Assembly (NCBI GenBank): GCA_002347285.1
Contig: DDXW01000002.1
Coordinates: 58,392-82,694, forward strand
Source: Rhodocyclaceae bacterium UBA2250
GTDB taxonomy: Bacteria; Pseudomonadota; Gammaproteobacteria; Burkholderiales; Rhodocyclaceae
Direction of reading: 5' to 3'
DNA: 24,303 bases
The notes under the pieces are model-generated. The model saw only the letters and a program-made list of their open reading frames with translations. It was not told the origin of the DNA and ran no database searches. Of this stretch, positions 1 to 8,686 are shown one piece after another (positions within the stretch are counted from its first letter, which is position 1; the number at the start of each line of letters is the position of its first letter). The translations under genes were made by a program, and so were the position numbers.

Positions 1-108
1 CAGCTTGCGCCGGCTGTCCTGGTTCATCCGGCCGTCGCGCGTCAGGATGTGGAGTTCCTTCAACAATTCGACCGATTGTCCGGGCCTGATTTCGTGTTTG
101 TCCGTCAT
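1..108 (-). CDS. 5' fragment of an unidentified protein, possibly a methyltransferase
   Basis: Reading leftwards from an ATG at 108-106, the frame stays open for 36 codons to the window edge, so only the N-terminus is visible. It begins MTDKHEIRPGQSVELL and goes on with a Leu-rich, charged helix and the segment LTRDGRMNQDSRRKL. It is divergent from the patZ-like gene, with 65 bp between the two starts. The sequence vaguely recalls the N-terminus of small SAM-dependent methyltransferases of betaproteobacteria, but no catalytic motif is present in the visible part, so the function is open. The coding call rests on the open frame, the good ATG and the divergent layout. Confidence 0.55.
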   Translation of the reverse strand, partial: MTDKHEIRPGQSVELLKELHILTRDGRMNQDSRRKL

Positions 109-131
109 GGTTGATGGTATTCTATGCTGCA

Positions 132-160
132 TTGCAACATCGCAAATTGGCTGCTATTGT
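132..160 (+). promoter_or_regulatory. possible sigma70 promoter of the patZ-like gene
   Basis: TTGCAA (132-137) and TATTGT (155-160) are separated by 17 nt in the AT-richer gap between the two divergent genes. Transcription would start near 167, leaving only about 7 nt before the preferred ATG at 174, so the mRNA would be almost leaderless. This is either unusual or a sign that the boxes are fortuitous. Confidence 0.3.
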
Positions 161-173
161 GGGCCAAATCGCC

Positions 174-2864
174 ATGAACTACGAACAGCACTATCTGACG
201 CAGCTCTTCGAGCCCAAGTCGATCGCCATCATCGGCGCTTCGGAGACGCCGGGCTCGATCGGCGCCACCCTGGTCCGCAACGTCATCGACGGCGGTTTCA
301 AGGGCAAGCTGTTCCTCGTCAACCCGCGCCACGAGTTCGTCTTCGGCCAGCGCGCCTACGACAGCGTCGAGAGCATTCCCCAGCGCCTCGATCTCGCCGT
401 GATCTGCACGCGTGCCGAGACCGTGCCGGCGATCATCGATGCCTGCGGCCGCGCCGGCACCCGCAACGCCATCGTCATCTCCGGCGGCTTCGCCGAGATG
501 GGCCCGCGCGGCGCCAACCTGGCGCGCGTGATGCTCGATTCCGCGCAGCGCCACAACCTGCGCCTGCTCGGGCCGAACTGCCTGGGCATCATGCGCCCGG
601 CCAGCGGCCTCAACGTCACCTTCGCGCACGGCAGCGCGAATCCCGGCACCATCGGCCTGGTCTCGCAGTCCGGCGCGCTGTGCACCGCGATCCTCGACTG
701 GGCGCTGCCCAACGGCGTCGGCTTCTCGAACGTCGTCTCGCTCGGCGCCGAGAGCGACATCGACTTCGGCGAAGTGCTCGAGTACATGGTCGCCGACCCG
801 AAGACCGAGAACATCTTCCTCTACATCGAGGGCATCAAGAACGCGCGCCGTTTCATGAGCGCGCTGCGCGCCGCGGCGCGCTGCAAGCCGGTGCTGCTGA
901 TCAAGGTCGGCCGCCACCCGGCCGGCAAGCAGGCGGCGCTGTCGCACACCGGCGCCACGGTCGGCGCCGACGACGTGTTCGACGCGGCGCTGCGCCGCGC
1001 CGGCGTGGTGCGGCTCGGCAACGTCGGCCAGATGTATGCCGCCGCCCAGGCGCTCTTCTCGCACTTCCATCCGCGCGGCAACCGCCTGATGATCATCACC
1101 AACGGCGGCGGCCCCGGCGTGATGGCCGCCGACCACGCCGCCGACATCGGCATCCCGCTCGCCCAGCTCTCCGAGGCGACCCTCGCGAAGCTCGACGCCC
1201 AGTTGCCGCCGACCTGGTCGAAGACCAACCCCGCCGACCTGGTCGGCGACGCCGATCCGGCCCGCTACGCGGCGGCGCTGACCGCCTGTCTCGAGGATGA
1301 CAACGTCGATGGCGTGCTGGTGATCCTCACGCCGCAGGCGATGACCGACCCGACCCAGGCCGCGCGCACCGTCATCGAGATGGCGCAGAAATCCGACAAG
1401 CCGGTGGTCACCTGCTGGATGGGCGAGGAACAGGTGCGCGAGGCGCGCATGCTGTTCAAGGGCGCCGGCATCCCGACCTTCCGCACCCCGGAGCCGGCCG
1501 TCGAGCTGTTCTCGCACATCTCCAACTACTACCGCAACCAGCGGCTGCTGATGCAGGCGCCGGCGTCGATCTCCGAACACACCCCGCCGCGCCTCGAGTC
1601 CGCCCGCCTCGTCATCGAGACCGCGCTGGCCGAAGGCCGGCACGCACTCAACGAGATGGAGTCGAAGGCGCTGCTGGCGGCCTTCCGCATCCCGATCGCC
1701 CAGACGGTGATCGCGCGCTCGCCGTCCGAGGCGATGGTGCTCGCCGAGGAGATCGGCCTGCCGGTGGTGATGAAGATCGACTCGCCGCAGATCACGCACA
1801 AGACCGACTCCGGCGGCGTGCGCCTCAACCTGAATTCGCTCGCCGCCGTGCGCGACGCCTACAACGCGATCATCGACGAGGTGAAGAAGCACCGTCCGGA
1901 CGCGATCGTGCATGGCATCGCGATCGAGCCGATGATCCAGAAGGCCAACGGCCGCGAACTGGTGGTCGGCATGATGCGCGACCAGATCTTCGGCCCGACC
2001 ATCCTGTTCGGACCGGGCGGCACCGGCATCGAAACCTCCAGCAAGGAGCGCGCCGTCGCCCTGCCGCCGCTCAACAAGTTCCTGGTGGCCGACATGCTCG
2101 CCTCGACGCACGCCTCGGCGCGGCTCGGCGAGTTCCGCAACATGCCGCCGGTCAGCATGGAAGCGCTCGAAGCGGTGCTGCTGCGCGTCTCCGAAATGGT
2201 CTGCGAGCTGCCGTGGATCCGCGAGATGGACATCAATCCGCTGATCGTGGACGAGAACGGCGCCGTGGCGGTCGACGCGCGCATCGCCATCGAGAACATC
2301 CCGCTCACCGCCGGCCGCTACGACCACATGGCGATCCACCCGTATCCGTCCCACCTCGCCACCGAGTACCAGACGCGCGACGGCCAGACGGTGCAGATCC
2401 GGCCGATCCGGCCCGAGGACGCCGACATCGAGCAGGAATTCGTGCGCAGCCTGTCGACCGAATCGAAGTATTTCCGCTTCATGAACACGCTGCGCGAGCT
2501 GTCGCCGGCCCAGCTGGTGCGGCTCACGCAGATCGACTACGACCGCGAGATGGCATTCATCGCCACCGTCGAGAAGGACGGCCGCGAGGTCGAGATCGGC
2601 GTGGCGCGCTATGCGATGAACCCGGACGGCGAATCCTGCGAGTTCGCCATCGTCGTTTCCGACGAATGGCAGGGCAAGGGCCTGGCGCGCCGGCTGATGG
2701 GCGTGATCATCGACACCGCGCGCGCGCGCGGGGCGAAATACATGAACGGCGACTTCCTCGCCGAGAACCGCCGCATGCTCCAGTTCGTCTCCAGCCTCGG
2801 CTTCGCCCTCTCGGCGCACCCCGAGGATCCCGGCCTCAAGCGCGGCGTGCTGGTGCTGAACTGA
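174..2864 (+). CDS. PatZ/Pka-like protein: NDP-forming acyl-CoA synthetase fused to a GNAT acetyltransferase
   Basis: This 896-residue protein has the layout of protein lysine acetyltransferase Pat/PatZ (about 880-900 aa). Residues 1-130 form a Rossmann CoA-binding domain (SIAIIGASETPGSIG), 140-470 a succinyl-CoA-ligase-like region, 490-715 an ATP-grasp domain, and 733-896 a GNAT domain whose acetyl-CoA loop is QGKGLAR (from Q833). Pat enzymes acetylate lysines of metabolic enzymes such as acetyl-CoA synthetase. His258 in ALSHTGATVG lies where ADP-forming acyl-CoA synthetases carry the phosphorylated histidine, so the synthetase half may be active. ATG 174 is preferred over in-frame TTG 111 or ATG 114 because the conserved domain starts right after it and the longer N-terminus is atypical; no strong Shine-Dalgarno is visible. 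A terminator follows the stop codon. Confidence 0.9.
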   Translation: MNYEQHYLTQLFEPKSIAIIGASETPGSIGATLVRNVIDGGFKGKLFLVNPRHEFVFGQRAYDSVESIPQRLDLAVICTRAETVPAIIDACGRAGTRNAIVISGGFAEMGPRGANLARVMLDSAQRHNLRLLGPNCLGIMRPASGLNVTFAHGSANPGTIGLVSQSGALCTAILDWALPNGVGFSNVVSLGAESDIDFGEVLEYMVADPKTENIFLYIEGIKNARRFMSALRAAARCKPVLLIKVGRHPAGKQAALSHTGATVGADDVFDAALRRAGVVRLGNVGQMYAAAQALFSHFHPRGNRLMIITNGGGPGVMAADHAADIGIPLAQLSEATLAKLDAQLPPTWSKTNPADLVGDADPARYAAALTACLEDDNVDGVLVILTPQAMTDPTQAARTVIEMAQKSDKPVVTCWMGEEQVREARMLFKGAGIPTFRTPEPAVELFSHISNYYRNQRLLMQAPASISEHTPPRLESARLVIETALAEGRHALNEMESKALLAAFRIPIAQTVIARSPSEAMVLAEEIGLPVVMKIDSPQITHKTDSGGVRLNLNSLAAVRDAYNAIIDEVKKHRPDAIVHGIAIEPMIQKANGRELVVGMMRDQIFGPTILFGPGGTGIETSSKERAVALPPLNKFLVADMLASTHASARLGEFRNMPPVSMEALEAVLLRVSEMVCELPWIREMDINPLIVDENGAVAVDARIAIENIPLTAGRYDHMAIHPYPSHLATEYQTRDGQTVQIRPIRPEDADIEQEFVRSLSTESKYFRFMNTLRELSPAQLVRLTQIDYDREMAFIATVEKDGREVEIGVARYAMNPDGESCEFAIVVSDEWQGKGLARRLMGVIIDTARARGAKYMNGDFLAENRRMLQFVSSLGFALSAHPEDPGLKRGVLVLN

Positions 2865-2889
2865 AACTCGGCGCCGGCGGGGCGGCGCC
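2863..2889 (+). repeat. dispersed GC-rich repeat, copy A (intergenic)
   Basis: The 25-nt sequence at 2863-2887 recurs exactly at 8188-8212 inside fdhE and on the minus strand at 23671-23695 inside moeA. Its core is GGCGCCGGCGGGGCGGCG. With the fdhE copy the identity extends to 27 nt. This copy overlaps the last bases of the patZ-like gene and forms the stem of its terminator. Confidence 0.8.
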
Positions 2890-2897
2890 CTTTTTTT
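2870..2897 (+). terminator. rho-independent terminator after the patZ-like gene
   Basis: GGCGCC at 2870-2875 pairs with GGCGCC at 2884-2889 around an 8-nt loop, followed by C and a run of seven T (2891-2897). It begins 5 nt after the patZ stop and separates that gene from the fdn operon. Confidence 0.75.
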
Positions 2898-2929
2898 GTG
2901 CGCTGCAATAACATTTCTTTCTGGATGGA

Positions 2930-2958
2930 TTGAATCTCCTCATGTCTTGGGCTAGGAT
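2930..2958 (+). promoter_or_regulatory. probable sigma70-type promoter of fdnGHI
   Basis: TTGAAT (2930-2935) and TAGGAT (2953-2958) have the ideal 17-nt spacing and sit between the patZ terminator and fdnG. Transcription would start near 2965, giving a leader of about 60 nt. I saw no -24/-12 sigma54 boxes. No regulator site could be identified with confidence. Confidence 0.45.
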
Positions 2959-3027
2959 TGCCCTACCGGCAAGGTCGGACATGGCCGTGCCGATGGGGGG
3001 GCAAATTTCAAAACACCAGGAGGAGTC

Positions 3028-6000
3028 ATGCAAGTCACACGGCGACAGTTCTTCAAGGTCTGCGCCGCCGGGATGGGGGGATCGAGCATAGCCCTGATGG
3101 GCTTCTCGCCGACCGCCGCCCTGGCGGAAGTCAGAGCCTTCAAGCTCGCCAGCGCCACCGAAACGCGGAACATGTGTCCGTACTGCTCGGTGAGCTGCGG
3201 GGTGCTGATCTACACCACGGGCGACAAGTCCAAGAACGCGAAGGCGGACATCATCCATATCGAGGGCGACCCCGACAATCCGGTCAACCGCGGCACGCTG
3301 TGCCCGAAGGGCGCCGGCCTGCTCGACATGGTCAAGAGCCCGAACCGCCTCAAGTGGCCCGAGGTGCGCGAAGCCGGCAGCAGCGAGTGGAAGCGCATCT
3401 CCTGGGATGACGCGCTGACGCGCATCGCCGCGCACATGAAGGCCGACCGCGACGCCAACCTGATCGAGAAGAACGACGCCGGCGTGACGGTGAATCGCTG
3501 GAACACCACCGGCTTCCTCGCCTCGTCGGCCGCCGGCAACGAAGCCGGCTACCTGACCGTCAAGATCCTGCGCAACCTCGGAGTCGTCGCGCTCGACACG
3601 CAAGCCCGCATCTGACACGCCCCCACGGTATCCAGTCTGGGTCCGACATTCGGGCGTGGCGCAATGACCAACCACTGGGTCGATCTGAAGAACAGCGACC
3701 TGGTGATCGTCATGGGCGGCAATGCCGCCGAAGCGCATCCCTGCGGCTTCAAGTGGGTGATCGAGGCGAAGAAGGACAGGAAAGCCAAGCTGATCGTCGT
3801 CGATCCGCGCTTCACGCGTTCGGCGGCCGTTTCCGACTTCTACGCGCCGATCCGCCCGGGTTCCGACATCGCCTTCCTCGGCGGCGTCATCAACTACCTG
3901 CTGGCGAAGGACAAGATCCACCACGACTACGTCAAGCACTACACCAACGCCGCTTTCCTGATCGACGAGGGCTTCAGGTTCGCGGACGGCTTCTTCTCCG
4001 GCTACAACGCCGAGAAGCGCAGCTACGCCAAGGACACCTGGAAGTACCAGCTCGACAAGGACGGCTATGCCATGGTCGATCCGACCCTGGAGAACCCGCG
4101 TTGCGTGTTCCAGCTGATGAAGCAGCATTACAGCCGCTACACGCCGGAACTGGTGAGCAAGACCACCGGCACGCCGCAGGACGCCTTCCTGAAGATCTGC
4201 GAGATGATCGCCGAGACCGCCGCGCCGAACAAGACGATGACCATCTGCTACGCGCTCGGCTGGACGGAGCACACGGTCGGCTCGCAGAACATCCGCACCA
4301 TGGCGATGATCCAGCTGCTGCTCGGCAACATGGGCATGGCGGGCGGCGGCATCAACGCGCTGCGCGGCCACGCCAACGTGCAGGGCATCACCGACATGTG
4401 CCTCTACTCCGAGGTGCTGCCGGGCTACCTGTCGGCGCCGACCGATGCCGACGTCGACCGCAAGACCTATCTGGAGAAGCGCACGCCCAAGGCGCTGCGG
4501 CCGAACCAGATGAACTTCCCGCAGAACTTCCCGAAGTGGTTCACCAGCCTGCAGAAGGCCTGGTACGGCAATGCGGCGACCGAGGAGAACGGCTACGGCT
4601 ACGACTGGCTGCCGAAGAAGGATGGCGCCTACGACGTCATGGCGCTGTTCGAGCGCATGCACCAGGGCAAGATGAACGGCTTCTTCTGCCAGGGCTTCAA
4701 CCCGCTCGCCTCGGTGGCGAACAAGAGGAAGGTCGGCGATGCGCTGGCGAAGCTCAAGTACCTGGTGATCATCGACCCGCTCGCCACCGATACCTCCGAG
4801 TTCTGGAAGAACCACGGCGAACTCAACGAGGTCGACCCGGCCAAGATCCCGACCGAGGTGTTCCGCCTGCCGGCCAACCTGTTCGCCGAGCAGACCGGCA
4901 GCTTCACCAACTCGGGCCGCGTCATCCAGTGGCACTGGAAGGCGGCCGACGGCCCGGGCGAATCGCGGGGCGACATCGAGATCATGGCGGGGCTGTTCCT
5001 CAAGCTCAAGGCGATGTACGCCAAGGACGGCGGCAAGCTGCCCGAGCCGATCTTGAACCTGACCTGGCCCTACCGCATCCCCGCCAAGCCGGCTCCCGAA
5101 GAGCTGCTGATGGAGATCTCCGGCAAGGCGCTCGGCGACGTGTTCGATCCGAAGGACAAGGCCAAGGTCATCGTGCCCGCCGGGCAGCAGGTGGCCGGCT
5201 TCGCGCAACTGCGCGACGACGGCAGCACGGCCTGCGGCAACTGGATCTACGGCGGCTGCTGGTCGCAGGCGGGCAACCTGACGGCGCGGCGCGACAACGC
5301 CGACCCCACCGGACTGGGCCAGACGCTGAACTGGGGCTTCGCCTGGCCGGCCAACCGGCGCATCCTCTACAACCGCGCCAGTTGCGACCTCTCCGGCAAG
5401 CCGTGGGACCCGCAGCGCACGGTGCTCAAATGGACCGGCAAGGCCTGGGGCGGCAACGACATCCCCGACATGCGGCCCGACGCGGCGCCCGAGGAAGGGG
5501 TGATGCCCTTCATCATGACGCCGGAAGGCGTGGCGCGGCTGTTCGCCCCGGCACTGGCCGAAGGGCCGTTCCCCGAGCACTACGAGCCGTTCGAGACGCC
5601 GCTCGACAAGAACCCCTTCCACCCGGGCAATCCGAAGGCGACCAGCAATCCGGCCGCGCGCGTGTTCAAGGGCGACATGGACAGCTTCGGCACCGCCAAG
5701 GACTTCCCCTACGTCGCCACGACCTACCGCCTGGTCGAGCACTTCCACTACTGGACCAAGCATTCGAAGCTGAATGCGATCACCCAGCCGGAACAGTTCG
5801 TCGAGATCGGCGAGGATCTGGCGAAGGAGAAGGGCATCGCCGCCGGCGACAAGGTCAAGGTGCGCAGCAACCGCGGCTTCATCAAGGCGGTGGCGGTCGT
5901 CACCAAGCGGATCAAGACGCTCGACGTCGACGGCAGGAAGGTCCATACGGTCGGCATCCCGATCCACTGGGGCTTCAAGGGCGTCACCAAGCCGGGCTTC

Positions 6001-6090
6001 ATCACCAACACGCTGACGCCCTTCGTCGGCGACGCCAATTCGCAGACGCCGGAATACAAGGCGTTCCTGGTCAACATCGAGAAGGCATAA
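3028..6090 (+). CDS. fdnG: formate dehydrogenase N, catalytic alpha subunit (selenoprotein, Mo-bisMGD)
   Basis: This subunit oxidises formate to CO2 in the periplasm and passes electrons to FdnH. It is 1020 residues when the in-frame TGA at 3613-3615 is read as selenocysteine. That residue is number 196, the same number as Sec196 of E. coli FdnG, in the context QARI-U-HAPTVSSLGPTFGRG. A twin-arginine signal (R5-R6-Q-F-F-K) with cleavage near A33 shows export as a folded protein. Cys50, Cys53, Cys57 and Cys92 bind the [4Fe-4S] cluster. The C-terminal molybdopterin-binding domain is complete. The start is fixed by a strong Shine-Dalgarno, AGGAGGAG, at 3018-3025. The ATG at 3661-3663 lies downstream of the Sec codon and is not a gene start. 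fdnH follows 9 nt after the stop. Confidence 0.97.
3613..3658 (+). promoter_or_regulatory. Sec UGA codon and SECIS hairpin of fdnG
   Basis: After the UGA (3613-3615), CACGCCC (3616-3622) pairs with GGGCGTG (3652-3658). The upper part has G3627-G3628 paired with C3643-C3644, a bulged U3629, the 5-bp helix 3630-3634/3638-3642 and the loop GUC (3635-3637). Counting the U of UGA as 1, the bulge is U17 and the loop begins G23-U24. These are the positions contacted by SelB in the E. coli fdhF/fdnG element. Confidence 0.95.
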
Positions 6091-6099
6091 GGAGAGATC

Positions 6100-6987
6100 A
6101 TGGCACTGCAATCGCTTGATATCGCCCGCCGCTCGGCGACCACCACGCCCGCCCCGGGCGTGCGCGAAACGGCCAAGGTGGCGAAGCTGATCGACGTGTC
6201 CACCTGCATCGGCTGCAAGGCCTGCCAGGTGGCGTGCATGGAATGGAACGACCTGCGCGACGAGGTCGGCAGCTGCGCCGGCGTCTACGACAACCCGGTC
6301 GATCTGACGGCGAAGTCGTGGACGGTGATGCGCTACGCCGAGGTCGAGGAGAAGGGGCGGCTGGAGTGGCTGATCCGCAAGGACGGCTGCATGCACTGCG
6401 CCGACCCGGGCTGCCTCAAGGCCTGCCCGGCCCCCGGCGCGATCGTCCAGTACGCCAACGGCATCGTCGATTTCCACCAGGAGAACTGCATCGGCTGCGG
6501 CTACTGCGTCACCGGCTGCCCGTTCAACATCCCGCGCCTCTCGAAGGAGGACAGCAAGGCCTACAAGTGCTCGCTGTGCTCCGACCGCGTGGCGGTGGGA
6601 CAGGCGCCGGCCTGCGTCAAGACCTGCCCGACCGGCGCGATCCAGTTCGGCTCGAAGGAACAGATGAAGGACGTCGCCGACAAACGCATCAAGGACCTCA
6701 AGGAGCGCGGCTACGCGCAGGCGGGACTGTACGACCCGCCAGGCGTCGGCGGCACGCACGTCATGTACGTGCTGCACCACGCCGACCGGCCGGAGCTGTA
6801 CCAGGGCCTGCCGAACGACCCGTCGATCAGCCCGCTGGTGTCGCTGTGGAAGGGCTTCGCCAAGCCGCTCGCCACCCTCGCGCTGGCCGGCGTGGCGCTC
6901 GGCAGCCTGTTCCATTACGTCACCAAGGGTCCGAACGAGGTCAGCAAGGAACTGGAGAATGAACTCGAGAAGGAGGATGCCAAATGA
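6100..6987 (+). CDS. fdnH: formate dehydrogenase N, beta subunit (four [4Fe-4S] clusters)
   Basis: This 295-residue electron-transfer subunit relays electrons from FdnG to the cytochrome b subunit. Four ferredoxin-type Cys groups are visible: C36/C39/C42/C46, C97/C100/C105/C109, C130/C133/C136/C140 and C157/C160/C172/C176. One hydrophobic helix near residues 255-274 anchors the protein, followed by a short charged tail, as in E. coli FdnH (294 aa). There is no signal peptide of its own; it is presumably co-exported with FdnG through the Tat system, as known for this family. AGGAGA lies just before ATG 6100. The end overlaps the fdnI start by 4 nt (ATGA), indicating translational coupling. Confidence 0.96.
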   Translation: MALQSLDIARRSATTTPAPGVRETAKVAKLIDVSTCIGCKACQVACMEWNDLRDEVGSCAGVYDNPVDLTAKSWTVMRYAEVEEKGRLEWLIRKDGCMHCADPGCLKACPAPGAIVQYANGIVDFHQENCIGCGYCVTGCPFNIPRLSKEDSKAYKCSLCSDRVAVGQAPACVKTCPTGAIQFGSKEQMKDVADKRIKDLKERGYAQAGLYDPPGVGGTHVMYVLHHADRPELYQGLPNDPSISPLVSLWKGFAKPLATLALAGVALGSLFHYVTKGPNEVSKELENELEKEDAK

Positions 6988-7604
6988 TCCGCAATCCGAA
7001 GGACCTGCAACGCTACACGGCGTCCGAGCGGGCGAACCACTGGGTGGTCGGCATCAGCTTCATCCTGCTCGCGCTCTCGGGCCTCGCCTTCTTCCACCCG
7101 GCATTCTTCCCGCTCGCCCAGCTGTTCGGCGGCGGCGTGTGGGCGCGCATCCTCCATCCCTTCCTCGGGGTGCTGATGGCGATCTCGTTCCTGGCGATCT
7201 TTTTCCGCTTCAAGGCATTGAACGTGATGACGCCGGCGGACAAGGAGTGGCTCAATCGCGTCGGCGAGATGGTGGATGGCAACGACCACAACATGCCGGA
7301 ACAGGGCAAGTACAACGGCGGCCAGAAGATGATGTTCTGGGCGCTCGCCGTGTGCATGCTGCTGCTCGCCGTCTCCGGCATCGTGCTGTGGCGCGCCTAC
7401 TTCAGCTTCCCGGTGGAACTGGTGCGCTTCGGCGCGGTGATCCATGCCGCCGCCGCCGCGGTGATGATCGCCTTGATCATGGTGCACATCTACGCCGCGA
7501 TCTGGGTGAAGGGCACGATCCGCGCCATGTGGTACGGCACGGTGACGCGCGCCTGGGCCAAGCAGCACCACCGCGCCTGGTATCGCCAGGTCACGGGCAA
7601 ATGA
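6984..7604 (+). CDS. fdnI: formate dehydrogenase N, cytochrome b556 gamma subunit
   Basis: This 206-residue membrane subunit takes electrons from FdnH and reduces quinone through two b hemes. Four hydrophobic segments are visible, at about residues 19-37, 55-75, 116-136 and 148-174. His19, His58, His154 and His168 match within one residue the heme ligands of E. coli FdnI (18, 57, 155, 169). The start overlaps the fdnH stop as ATGA. The gene is the last of the three-subunit operon and is followed 46 nt later by a strong terminator. Confidence 0.95.
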   Translation: MIRNPKDLQRYTASERANHWVVGISFILLALSGLAFFHPAFFPLAQLFGGGVWARILHPFLGVLMAISFLAIFFRFKALNVMTPADKEWLNRVGEMVDGNDHNMPEQGKYNGGQKMMFWALAVCMLLLAVSGIVLWRAYFSFPVELVRFGAVIHAAAAAVMIALIMVHIYAAIWVKGTIRAMWYGTVTRAWAKQHHRAWYRQVTGK

Positions 7605-7650
7605 GGGGGCAGCCGGGCCGCCAGCCCTGAGTCCGAAGTGTTAATCTCGA

Positions 7651-7681
7651 AGCCCGCGGGCGCGTTCCCGCGGGCTTTTTT
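7651..7681 (+). terminator. rho-independent terminator after fdnGHI
   Basis: AGCCCGCGGG (7651-7660) pairs over 10 bp with CCCGCGGGCT (7667-7676) around the loop CGCGTT, and six T follow (7676-7681). It directly abuts the first possible fdhE start codon at 7682, so fdhE has almost no leader of its own. Confidence 0.9.
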
Positions 7682-8620
7682 ATGCAGCCTGCCATGACCG
7701 AACAGATCATCCCCATCAAATCCGCTTCCGAACCGCCGGCGGTGCTCGTGCCGCCGGCCGACGTCTTCTCCCGCCGCGCCGCCCGCTTCGACGAACTCGC
7801 CGCCGGCCACCCTCTCGGCGACTGGCTGCGCTTCCTCGGCGCGCTGACGCGCGCCCAGCACGCCGCGCTGCAGGCCCTGCCCGAGCTGCCGCTGCCCGAT
7901 GCGGCCGCGCTCGCCCGCGCGCGCGAACACCGCATGCCGCCGCTGCCGGCGCAGTCCTGGCCGCGCGCCCCTGCCTGGCACGCGGCATTGCGGCAGATCG
8001 CCGCCGCCGTCGGCCCCGTCGCGCCGCCCGCCGCGCGCGCCGATCTCGAGCGCCTCGCCGCGCTGCCGGACGAACGCCTTGAGGCGCTCGCCGATCGGGT
8101 GCTGCACACCGAGCTCTACGGCGAGGACGCCGCGCTGCTGCCCTACGTCGCCGCCGCGCTGCAGGTATTGTGGACCGGCCTCGCGCGGAAACTCGGCGCC
8201 GGCGGGGCGGCGCCGAGCGTGCTCGACGTGCCCGGCGTCTGCCCCTGCTGCGGTTTCCTGCCGGTCGCCAGCATCGTGCAGACCGTCGGCCCGGCGGACA
8301 ACGCGGTCGCCAACCTGCGCTACCTGCATTGCGCGCTGTGCAACACCGAGTGGAACCTCGTGCGCGTCAAGTGCGCGTCCTGCGACAGCGCCGAAGGCAT
8401 CAGCTACCGGCATCTGGAAGGCGCCGGCGTCGCGCGGCCGCAAGCGGTGAAGGCGGAAACCTGCGACAGCTGCAAGAGCTACCTGAAGATCGTCTACCCC
8501 GACCAGGGCGGCGGCGACCCGGTGGCCGACGACCTCGCCACGCTGGCGCTCGACATCCTCGTCGATGAGGCCGGCTACGCGCGGGCCGGCCCCAACCTGC
8601 TGCTGGTGCCGGGCGGCTAG
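7682..8620 (+). CDS. fdhE: FdhE, formate dehydrogenase maturation/accessory protein
   Basis: FdhE is a cytoplasmic, rubredoxin-like protein needed for active respiratory formate dehydrogenases and thought to act on the selenocysteine subunit before export. This copy is 312 residues from ATG 7682 or 308 from ATG 7694 (E. coli FdhE is 309). Neither start has a clear Shine-Dalgarno, so the choice is open. The C-terminal half carries the diagnostic Cys pairs CPCC (C187/C190), C217/C220, C231/C234 and C261/C264 in segments such as LRYLHCALCNTEW and ADDLATLALD, which are close to E. coli FdhE. Residues 169-177, RKLGAGGAA, are encoded by the dispersed repeat and sit just before the first Cys pair, in a linker that is variable in the family. 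The N-terminal half is Ala/Arg-rich and less conserved. Confidence 0.93.
   Translation: MQPAMTEQIIPIKSASEPPAVLVPPADVFSRRAARFDELAAGHPLGDWLRFLGALTRAQHAALQALPELPLPDAAALARAREHRMPPLPAQSWPRAPAWHAALRQIAAAVGPVAPPAARADLERLAALPDERLEALADRVLHTELYGEDAALLPYVAAALQVLWTGLARKLGAGGAAPSVLDVPGVCPCCGFLPVASIVQTVGPADNAVANLRYLHCALCNTEWNLVRVKCASCDSAEGISYRHLEGAGVARPQAVKAETCDSCKSYLKIVYPDQGGGDPVADDLATLALDILVDEAGYARAGPNLLLVPGG
8188..8214 (+). repeat. dispersed GC-rich repeat, copy B (inside fdhE)
   Basis: Positions 8188-8212 are identical to 2863-2887 and to the reverse complement of 23671-23695; identity with copy A runs on to 8214. It is translated in the frame AAA CTC GGC GCC as KLGAGGAA, in the linker before the first Cys pair of FdhE. 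Confidence 0.8.
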
Positions 8621-8686
8621 GATGGAATGAATTCCGGCGCCGCAACGTCTACCGTGGCTGACAACCCACAACCCGAGGAGAACCCG

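Noticed and set aside
3664..6090. A separate gene starting at the ATG just after the fdnG TGA
   Set aside because: The sequence is continuous with the N-terminal 195 codons, matches FdnG across the junction, and the UGA is at Sec196 with a classical SECIS. There is no ribosome site before 3664.
2836..6915. Very long open frame on the minus strand opposite fdnG-fdnH (and another at 105-2819 opposite the patZ-like gene)
   Set aside because: These are antisense shadows caused by high GC and third-position bias. Their translations are His/Arg/Gly/Val-rich without domains, while the plus-strand genes are recognisable throughout.
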